Of a stretch of 19,634 nucleotides of DNA, positions 14,849-19,634 are shown one piece after another. This DNA is from Lachnospiraceae bacterium UBA3820. Lineage in GTDB: Bacteria; Bacillota; Clostridia; Lachnospirales; Lachnospiraceae. The stretch covers positions 1-19,634 of the forward strand of contig DFDU01000095.1 of assembly GCA_002369325.1 (NCBI GenBank). Reading direction: 5' to 3'. The number at the start of each line of letters is the position of its first letter. Positions within the stretch are counted from its first letter, which is position 1. The notes under the pieces are model-generated. The model was not told the origin of the DNA and did no database searches. It worked only from the letters and a program-made list of their open reading frames with translations. Made by a program: the position numbers and the translations under genes.

Positions 14849-17572
14849 ATGGGAAGGCTTAGTGATTTCTTTGGAAAGATTCCTTTCTTGTCGAACTTTG
14901 GTAATAAGAAGAAATCCACAAAGAGTAATGTCGAACTCCAATATGATAAAGGTATTAACCTTATGGAAAATGGCAATCCCGAGGAGGCTGTCGAAATTTT
15001 TGAGAAAATTGCCGATATTGCCATCATGGATGAAAATTATAAATCATTTGGCTCAGATGCCCTTAAGATTATGGGCGAATTCTATGAAACCGGTAAGTAT
15101 AGCAATAGTAAAACCGAGATAGATAAGGCCAAGGCTGCGACATATTATGAGAAGTATATCAAGCTTAATAATGATGGGGAGATGATTTATAAGCTTGCAA
15201 AGATGCTTCTTGAAATACAGAACTTTTCAAAGGCTATTACATATTTTGAAAAGTCGACAGAGTGCGGAATTAAGGCTGCATATATGAATCTCGGAAGTAT
15301 ATATGAGAATGGTCTTAACAGAATCGATCAGTATGGAAACAAGAGTGATTATGTAGTACCTGTTGATTACGAGAAGGCTATGAAATGGTACAAGAAGCTT
15401 GCTGATCTGGGAGATACAAAGGCAAAGTCCGCATACGAAAGAGTTGAGTATGCAAGCAGCCATGAGGACAGTATCGAGTTTGAGGAAAAGGATAAGCTTT
15501 ATACAGCCATTTCGGAAGCAAGACGTGCCAAAGGCAAAGAACCTAAATATAAGATGATCGAGGCTTCAAAGCTTCAATATCAGTATACGTATGTCCACAA
15601 CCAGGTTGACGGTTATATACATAAACTTCCTAAGGATTGGGTTAAGACGATAAACGAGGAAACGGACGAAGAGTATTATGCACCGAGCCTTACATACAAG
15701 GACTTTGCTATGTATGTTTCCTATGACAGTATACCGAGAGATTCTAAGAAGACTCTTGAGAATTATTTAAGATATTGTAATGATGCATTTGATGAGGAAC
15801 TTCAGCTTAAGGCTTATATAACAGAGTATGCCGACGGAATATGCACTACTTTCTATCATAAAGAGATGGAAAAGGGTGTAGTTACGTTTGCATTTTATCA
15901 GGGTAAGCGACTTGCTTGTATGAAGTTTGTATGTGCCAATATGGATATCATAGAGCAGTATGAAGAGATAATCTTCGAGACTGCAAACTCTTTTGCGTTT
16001 GTTGATCCGACTCTTGTGAGTGATCAGAGTGCAAACCGTAAGGATAATCAGTATTACAGCGAGGCTGTATATTGTTATTATCTTGAGGATTATGAAGGTG
16101 CCATGGCGGCTGCCAAGCAGGCACTTAAGCTTGGAAGCATTAAGGCAAGCTATCTTCTTATTGAGCTTTATTTTGATGATGATTCACCATATAAGGATTT
16201 GGAAAAGACCATAAGCTATGCGAAGCAGCTCTTTGATGCAACAAAGGATCCTGACCTTGCATTCCTTCTGGGTAATATATATGACCAGCAGTTAAAGGAT
16301 TATATGAAAGCTCTTAACTGGTATGAGAATGCACACAGACTTGGACATAAGAGAGTTGCGTTCTACCTCGGAAGATTTTATTACTATGGTGTTCTCCGAA
16401 CAAAGAGAGACGGCGTGAAAGCACTCAAGTATTTTGAAGAGGCTGCCGCAAACGGTATTCTTGAAGCGGATGCATATATTAAGGATATCAAGGAATTAGG
16501 TGGCGAGGATTTACAAAGCTGTGTAGAAAAATGGGAAAGAGCCGTTCAGGCCGGAAGCGGTGCTGCCGCTCTTAAGATTGCACTTTATAAGCAGAGCCAG
16601 GTGTTTTACATAGCTAATTCCTATGAGATAGAAAAAGCCTTTAATGAAGCACTTGGTCTTGGTAGTTATCAGGCTGCATATGAGCTTGGAAAGATATATC
16701 AGCAGCAGGAGGCAGATGAAAACTACAAGGGTGAAATCAGAAGTATAAAGTATTTTGAGAAGGCTTATGATAACCACTTTGACGGTTTTGATAAAGAAAA
16801 TCTCTATAAGGTAATTGAGTATAAGGCAGCTAAGACTGATAATGTCGAAGAAAAAATCGAGCTTTACCTTAACAGTGCAAAGACAGGCTATGTGCCTGCG
16901 GTTGAAAAGCTTATAGAGCTTGTTCCTGTTGTAAACGACAAGATAGAATTTATCTATAATGAGCTAAGGGAAATTGCTGAAACAGGTGAGGATTCATGCA
17001 TTATTGCCATGTATAAGCTTGAAGTCAAATATCCGTCACTTGTTTTAAGAGAGCCTACGGACGGACAAAAAATCATCGAAAATAAATTCTTCAGACTTTG
17101 TGTTCCGAAGGAATGTACTGCACAGATAAATGATGACGGCGGTACGATTAAGTTTGCGGATTCCATTGTTGAGTTTGCTGTGGCAGAGCTTCCTGTCAAG
17201 GCTGATGATGAAGAAAATTATCTTAAGATATACAAGCTTATACTTTCGGAATATCTTCCTGATGAAAATGCTGAGGTTATAATTGCAAACTCAAGGATGA
17301 TAGGTTCTGCTATGAGAGAGACTAAGGAAAATGTTCATTCATATAACATACTTATGATAAGTTCAAAGAACCAGTATATGTTTAAGCTAAGCTCCCGTGA
17401 CAGACGCGAGATGATGCAATTCAGGGACAGAGTTCTTGAGATTGCGAAGTCACTTGTTGAAACAGGAGAGATTTATGTTGCAACTGACGAGAACAGAAAG
17501 AATATAGGCCTTTCGTTCCTGCTTCGTTCGAACGAAAATGGATTCCTTTCAATCGGAAAGAGTGAGAAATAA
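14849..17572 (+). CDS. Large cytoplasmic Sel1/TPR repeat protein with two additional globular domains
   Basis: This 907-residue protein has no signal peptide or membrane helix and should be cytoplasmic. Residues about 30-225 contain TPR/Sel1-like helical repeats (for example EEAVEIFEKIA, KAITYFEKSTECGIKAAYMNLGSIYENG, KAMKWYKKLADLGDTKAKSAYE). Residues about 250-382 form a non-repeat domain of mixed alpha/beta look. A second repeat block follows at about 400-735 (KALNWYENAHRLGHKRVAFYLGRFYYYG, KALKYFEEAAANGILEADAY, SIKYFEKAY). A C-terminal domain (about 740-885) begins NKFFRLCVPKE and resembles the first mixed domain in outline, though I cannot prove homology by eye. Such repeats usually scaffold protein complexes. 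AAGGAGG precedes ATG 14849. It has its own promoter and terminator, so it is monocistronic. Function unknown. Confidence 0.88.
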   Translation: MGRLSDFFGKIPFLSNFGNKKKSTKSNVELQYDKGINLMENGNPEEAVEIFEKIADIAIMDENYKSFGSDALKIMGEFYETGKYSNSKTEIDKAKAATYYEKYIKLNNDGEMIYKLAKMLLEIQNFSKAITYFEKSTECGIKAAYMNLGSIYENGLNRIDQYGNKSDYVVPVDYEKAMKWYKKLADLGDTKAKSAYERVEYASSHEDSIEFEEKDKLYTAISEARRAKGKEPKYKMIEASKLQYQYTYVHNQVDGYIHKLPKDWVKTINEETDEEYYAPSLTYKDFAMYVSYDSIPRDSKKTLENYLRYCNDAFDEELQLKAYITEYADGICTTFYHKEMEKGVVTFAFYQGKRLACMKFVCANMDIIEQYEEIIFETANSFAFVDPTLVSDQSANRKDNQYYSEAVYCYYLEDYEGAMAAAKQALKLGSIKASYLLIELYFDDDSPYKDLEKTISYAKQLFDATKDPDLAFLLGNIYDQQLKDYMKALNWYENAHRLGHKRVAFYLGRFYYYGVLRTKRDGVKALKYFEEAAANGILEADAYIKDIKELGGEDLQSCVEKWERAVQAGSGAAALKIALYKQSQVFYIANSYEIEKAFNEALGLGSYQAAYELGKIYQQQEADENYKGEIRSIKYFEKAYDNHFDGFDKENLYKVIEYKAAKTDNVEEKIELYLNSAKTGYVPAVEKLIELVPVVNDKIEFIYNELREIAETGEDSCIIAMYKLEVKYPSLVLREPTDGQKIIENKFFRLCVPKECTAQINDDGGTIKFADSIVEFAVAELPVKADDEENYLKIYKLILSEYLPDENAEVIIANSRMIGSAMRETKENVHSYNILMISSKNQYMFKLSSRDRREMMQFRDRVLEIAKSLVETGEIYVATDENRKNIGLSFLLRSNENGFLSIGKSEK

Positions 17573-17577
17573 AAAAG

Positions 17578-17610
17578 CAAGCGATTGGTTAACGCCAATC
17601 GCTTGTTTTT
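17578..17610. terminator. Bidirectional intrinsic terminator
   Basis: CAAGCGATTGG (17578-17588) pairs with CCAATCGCTTG (17595-17605) around a 6-nt loop, with a T run on the plus side and an A run before the stem that serves as the U-tract on the minus strand. It ends the Sel1/TPR gene and the convergent XRE gene. Confidence 0.93.
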
Positions 17611-17640
17611 TATTTGTTGTTTTTGGTTAATTAAATTAGT

Positions 17641-17949
17641 TCAGCTGTTAAATTCGTTTATTATATCTTCAAGTATTATTTTTTGTTTCTCAGATAAAAC
17701 TTCCCATTTATGAAAAAACTTCTTTTGCTCTTCGCTCAAAAGAACATAGTCACTATCATTTTGAAAAAACTGTGCAAGAGATATTCCAAATGCTTCACAA
17801 ATAGTTTCAAGTGTTGGAATAGAAGGAATAGTGTTTCTTCTACGCATATTTGCGATAGTTGAGGATGATAATCCGGATTTTTTTGAAAGTTTATAATCTG
17901 TCCAATTACGTTCTTTCATTAAATCTTCTATTCTTTTTATTACGTCCAT
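17641..17949 (-). CDS. XRE family (Cro/CI-type) transcriptional regulator
   Basis: This 102-residue protein carries an HTH_3 domain at about 4-62: MDVIKRIEDLMKERNWTDYKLSKKSGLSSSTIANMRR, then IPSIPTLETICEAFGISLAQFF. A short helical tail (LLSEEQKKFFHKWEVLSEKQKIILEDII) probably forms a dimer interface. I chose the ATG at 17949 because GGAGGTG lies 8 nt upstream; a longer frame from 18033 would cross the operator region and lacks a ribosome binding site. It is divergent from the TM2-domain gene, and TCAAATG sites in the shared 134-bp gap suggest that it controls both (inference). Confidence 0.9.
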   Translation of the reverse strand: MDVIKRIEDLMKERNWTDYKLSKKSGLSSSTIANMRRRNTIPSIPTLETICEAFGISLAQFFQNDSDYVLLSEEQKKFFHKWEVLSEKQKIILEDIINEFNS

Positions 17950-17963
17950 TTGCACAACACCTC

Positions 17964-18037
17964 CATTTGAAATCATTTTATAGCTCAAATGACTAACAAT
18001 AAAGCGTTCTCTTGTAATAAAAACATTGCTCAAATGA
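17964..18037. promoter_or_regulatory. Repeated TCAAATG operator-like sites between XRE and TM2 genes
   Basis: The 10-mer GCTCAAATGA occurs exactly at 17983-17992 and 18028-18037, and the core occurs inverted as CATTTGA at 17964-17970. The first copy abuts a minus-strand TATAAA (17977-17982), a candidate -10 of the XRE gene; the second overlaps the -35 of the TM2 promoter. CTCAAATGAG at the second site is a near palindrome. Binding by the XRE protein is inferred. Confidence 0.55.
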
Positions 18038-18054
18038 GTATTATATGCTATAAT
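18026..18054 (+). promoter_or_regulatory. Promoter of the TM2-domain gene
   Basis: TTGCTC (18026-18031), a 17-bp spacer, and TATAAT (18049-18054). The -35 is covered by the TCAAATG site, fitting repression. Confidence 0.72.
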
Positions 18055-18083
18055 GATAAAAATAATTCAAAGGAGGTAATGTT

Positions 18084-18452
18084 ATGGATAATAACAATAA
18101 TCAGCAGCAAATGGGTGTGTATCAGCAGTCAGGTTATGTTCAACAGCCGATGGGAGGATATCAACAACCGATGGGAGGATATCAGCAACCGATGGGAGGA
18201 TACCAACAGGTCAATATTATGATGAATCAACAGTCTGGTTATTCTGAAAAGGATTGGATTACAACATTGTTACTGTGTTTATTTGCAGGCCCTTTGGGAA
18301 TTCACAGATTTTATGTCGGTAAAACAGGAAGCGGAGTATTGTGGTTATTAACACTTGGTTGCTTTGGAATAGGTTATATAATAGATTTAATCCAGATTGC
18401 ATGTGGTAATTTCACTGACGCTTCTGGAAAATTTATTAAAAATCAAAAATAA
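18084..18452 (+). CDS. TM2 domain-containing membrane protein with QQPMGGY repeats
   Basis: This 122-residue protein has a Gln/Gly/Tyr/Met-rich N-terminus (1-52) with three QQPMGGY copies, then a TM2 domain (about 54-112): DWITTLLLCLFAGPLGIHRFYVGKTGSGVLWLLTLGCFGIGYIIDLI, with the typical GxHRFYxGK turn between two membrane helices. TM2 proteins are common in bacteria but have no settled role. AAAGGAGG precedes ATG 18084. It is divergent from the XRE gene and is followed by its own terminator. Confidence 0.9.
   Translation: MDNNNNQQQMGVYQQSGYVQQPMGGYQQPMGGYQQPMGGYQQVNIMMNQQSGYSEKDWITTLLLCLFAGPLGIHRFYVGKTGSGVLWLLTLGCFGIGYIIDLIQIACGNFTDASGKFIKNQK
18141..18203 (+). repeat. Three tandem 21-bp coding repeats
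   Basis: Three consecutive 21-bp units (18141-18161, 18162-18182, 18183-18203), each encoding QQPMGGY and differing at one or two bases. Being in phase, gain or loss of a unit would only change the length of the Q/G-rich tail. Confidence 0.92.
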
Positions 18453-18471
18453 TATTTTATAATGTTGATGT

Positions 18472-18502
18472 AAAAAAGGCGAAAAATATTCGCCTTTTTT
18501 TT
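18472..18502 (+). terminator. Intrinsic terminator after the TM2 gene
   Basis: GGCGAA (18478-18483) and TTCGCC (18489-18494) form a stem with a 5-nt loop, flanked by A6 and T8 runs that can extend the stem. Confidence 0.88.
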
Positions 18503-18551
18503 ACACATTGTGTTATTTTGGGCTTTGTGCTATAATATCAACACAATGTGT
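18503..18551 (+). promoter_or_regulatory. Promoter bracketed by two ACACANTGTGT palindromes
   Basis: An extended -10, TATAAT (18531-18536) with TG at 18528-18529, has at 17 bp a -35 TTGTGT (18508-18513). The palindrome ACACATTGTGT (18503-18513) covers the -35, and ACACAATGTGT (18541-18551) covers the expected start site. With their flanks the two form a 19-bp perfect inverted repeat (18496-18514 and 18540-18558). This is a typical layout for autorepression by the HTH protein encoded next. Confidence 0.75.
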
Positions 18552-18573
18552 AAAAAAAGAGGGGGATAACTGT

Positions 18574-18984
18574 ATGAATAAGGCTGAAAGAATAAAAAAG
18601 ATCAGAGAAAAAACAGGAATGAATAGAAAAGAATTCTGTGATTATTTTCAGATACCATATCGGACAATGACAGAGTGGGAGTGTGATGGAAGACATGCGC
18701 CTGATTATGTGATACGATTGTTAGAGTATTATGTACAAATGGAAAAACTTGAAAAAAACAAGGATATAACAAATAAAGCAAAAAAAACAGAATTAGAATC
18801 CGATAACAGTGATCTGTCAAAATATTCCCGAATTTACGATGATATAAAAGATTTGCAACCAGAAGAAACACTGAAACTTGTAACTGAAGCAAAGGATGAA
18901 GAAGAGCAGAAATTCTTCGCACTAATTGGAAACTTTTTGCTTCAACAAAGGCAGAAACAGGTTATTGAAAGGAACCTTTTTTGA
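18574..18984 (+). CDS. HTH-domain antitoxin-like regulator
   Basis: This 136-residue protein has an N-terminal helix-turn-helix (about 1-50): IKKIREKTGMNRKEFCDYFQIPYRTMTEWECDGRHAPDYVIRLLEYY. A Lys/Glu-rich linker follows (55-80), then an acidic helical C-terminus (SRIYDDIKDLQPEETLKLVTEAKDEEEQKFFALIGNFLLQQ) that could bind and neutralise a toxin. I chose ATG 18574 because GAGGGGG lies upstream; the longer frame from 18508 begins inside the promoter. The next gene starts within about 3 bp of its stop codon and encodes a zeta-toxin-like kinase, which supports a toxin-antitoxin pair with the antitoxin first. Promoter palindromes suggest autorepression. Confidence 0.83.
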   Translation: MNKAERIKKIREKTGMNRKEFCDYFQIPYRTMTEWECDGRHAPDYVIRLLEYYVQMEKLEKNKDITNKAKKTELESDNSDLSKYSRIYDDIKDLQPEETLKLVTEAKDEEEQKFFALIGNFLLQQRQKQVIERNLF

Positions 18985-18986
18985 TA

Positions 18987-19331
18987 ATGAAATATGTATT
19001 GATAGCAGGAGTTAACGGCGCCGGGAAATCAACATTATATCAATCGATAGATTCATTTAAAAATATGCCAAGAGTTAATTTGGATGAAATCGTAAGGGAA
19101 TTTGGGGACTGGAGAAAAGCTTCAGATGTAATGAAAGCCGGAAAAATCGCTGTAAATAAAATTAAGGAGTACTTTGATAATAGGGTTACTTTTAATCAAG
19201 AAACTACCTTATGCGGAAATAGCATTGAAAGAAATATTAAATTGGCTAAGGAATTGGGGTATTTTATTGAGCTTCATTATATTGGTGTTGAAAGCATAGA
19301 AGTAGCAAAAAAAGAATTGCATATAGGGTAA
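18987..19331 (+). CDS. Zeta-toxin-like P-loop kinase, N-terminal frame
   Basis: The frame encodes KYVLIAGVNGAGKSTLYQS with the Walker A motif GVNGAGKST, then VNLDEIVREFGDW, TFNQETTLCG and LAKELGYFIELHYIGVES, as in COG4185/zeta-toxin-like predicted kinases. It ends at TAA 19329-19331 after 114 codons, short of the 190 or so expected. The missing part continues in the -1 frame (next entry). ATG 18987 is the most natural start (MKYVLIAG); TTG 18981, which overlaps the previous stop codon and has AAAGGA 7 nt upstream, is an alternative. In zeta toxins the enzyme phosphorylates UDP-activated sugars and blocks wall synthesis; whether this relative does the same is unknown. Confidence 0.8.
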   Translation: MKYVLIAGVNGAGKSTLYQSIDSFKNMPRVNLDEIVREFGDWRKASDVMKAGKIAVNKIKEYFDNRVTFNQETTLCGNSIERNIKLAKELGYFIELHYIGVESIEVAKKELHIG

Positions 19332-19561
19332 AAAATGGAGGACACAATATTCCGGATGCTGATATAGAACGCAGATATTATGAAAGTTTGTTCAAATTAT
19401 CGTCAATTATTCACCTATGTGATTTGGCTGTTTTTTATGATAATAGCGAAATGATTAATAGATTTGCGATATATGAAGAGGGAATAATGAAAATAGTTTC
19501 GGATGAGGAGCCAATTTGGTTTATTGATTGGAAGAATGGTAAATATAAAAATAAACCTTGA
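19313..19561 (+). pseudogene. Zeta-toxin-like kinase, C-terminal part in the -1 frame
   Basis: In the frame one base back, the sequence reads on directly from the poly-A tract: RIAYRVKNGGHNIPDADIER, then RYYESLFKLSSIIHLCDLAV, and onward to WFIDWKNGKYKNKP and TGA (19559-19561). R-V-x-x-G-G-H-x-I-P-x-x-x-I-x-R-R-Y is the conserved segment that follows the kinase core in this family. The two frames join without loss at seven A residues (19307-19313), read GCA AAA AAA in the first frame. The intact product would be about 191 residues. Either a one-base deletion inactivated the gene or -1 slippage produces the full protein. Confidence 0.8.
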
Positions 19562-19585
19562 ATTTTAAAAAAATAATAGTATAAT
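19558..19585 (+). promoter_or_regulatory. Promoter of the FMN riboswitch transcript
   Basis: TTGAAT (19558-19563), a 16-bp spacer, and TATAAT (19580-19585). The -35 overlaps the stop codon of the kinase C-terminal frame. Transcription would start near 19592, a few bases before the riboswitch. Confidence 0.65.
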
Positions 19586-19604
19586 AACAATGTAATTAAA
19601 TAAT

Positions 19605-19634
19605 ACTTCAGGGCAGGGTGCAATTCCCGACCGG
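19605..19634 (+). ncRNA. FMN riboswitch (RFN element), 5' part, cut by the window end
   Basis: The last 30 bases read ACTTCAGGGCAGGGTG, then CAATTCCCGACCGG. This matches the start of the RFN element (CTTCnGGGCAGGGTG, then AAATTCCCGACCGG in typical members), with the P1/P2 arms and the GGG...CCC pairing. The remainder and the controlled gene, usually riboflavin synthesis or a riboflavin transporter such as RibU, lie beyond the window. Confidence 0.9.

Noticed and set aside
17950..18033. N-terminal extension of the XRE regulator
   Set aside because: It runs through the operator sites and lacks a ribosome binding site, while GGAGGTG sits correctly before the ATG at 17949.
18141..18203. Tandem 21-bp units as a CRISPR-like or satellite array
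   Set aside because: The units are contiguous without spacers, in phase with the TM2 gene, and encode QQPMGGY repeats.

Overview
The window looks like a chromosomal segment of a low-GC, Gram-positive member of the Clostridia, most likely a Lachnospiraceae relative. This is inferred from the AT-rich sequence, strong GGAGG ribosome binding sites, extended TGnTATAAT promoters, and the gene families present: LCP, CotH with Ig-like repeats, MBOAT plus AlgX/DHHW protein, a lysozyme of the phage-tail type, a REC-wHTH-BTAD response regulator and an FMN riboswitch. I saw no rRNA, tRNA, CRISPR array or insertion sequence.

Region 1 (1-8032, plus strand) is a tight five-gene cell-surface operon. It encodes an LCP glycopolymer ligase-like protein, a five-helix membrane protein of unknown function, a large membrane-anchored CotH-kinase-family protein with Flg_new and Ig-like repeats, an MBOAT O-acyltransferase and an AlgX/AlgJ-like SGNH partner. 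Together they suggest assembly, attachment and O-acylation of a surface polymer. A bidirectional terminator (8112-8155) closes it.

Region 2 (8176-13884) has two divergent units. A small lipoprotein gene lies on the minus strand. On the plus strand is an operon of a coiled-coil/TM/lysozyme protein, a lipoprotein-like substrate-binding/permease fusion, a seven-helix LytS-like histidine kinase and a SAPR-type response regulator. No ABC ATPase gene is present and the permease lacks a recognisable EAA loop, so the fusion is better read as a sensor than a transporter.

The main finding links regions 1 and 2. Three promoters (before the LCP gene, the lipoprotein gene and the lysozyme operon) carry the same element: two GTTGGRC heptamers 4 bp apart (11-bp period), then exactly 9 bp to an extended -10 TAnAAT. 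This is the geometry known for SARP-family activators, and the regulator in region 2 has a SARP-like DNA-binding domain. I infer a single cell-envelope regulon in which the SAPR regulator activates all three units, including its own operon.

Region 3 (13944-17605) holds a CvpA-family membrane protein and a 907-residue cytoplasmic Sel1/TPR protein with two extra globular domains. Its promoter overlaps the preceding terminator.

Region 4 (17641-19634) is accessory in character. It has a divergent XRE regulator/TM2-domain protein pair with shared TCAAATG sites, then an antitoxin-like HTH gene and a zeta-toxin-like kinase gene. The HTH gene's promoter is bracketed by two ACACANTGTGT palindromes. 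The kinase reading frame is broken by exactly -1 at an in-frame A AAA AAA heptamer, which could be programmed frameshifting or a one-base deletion. The window ends inside an FMN riboswitch whose regulated gene lies outside.
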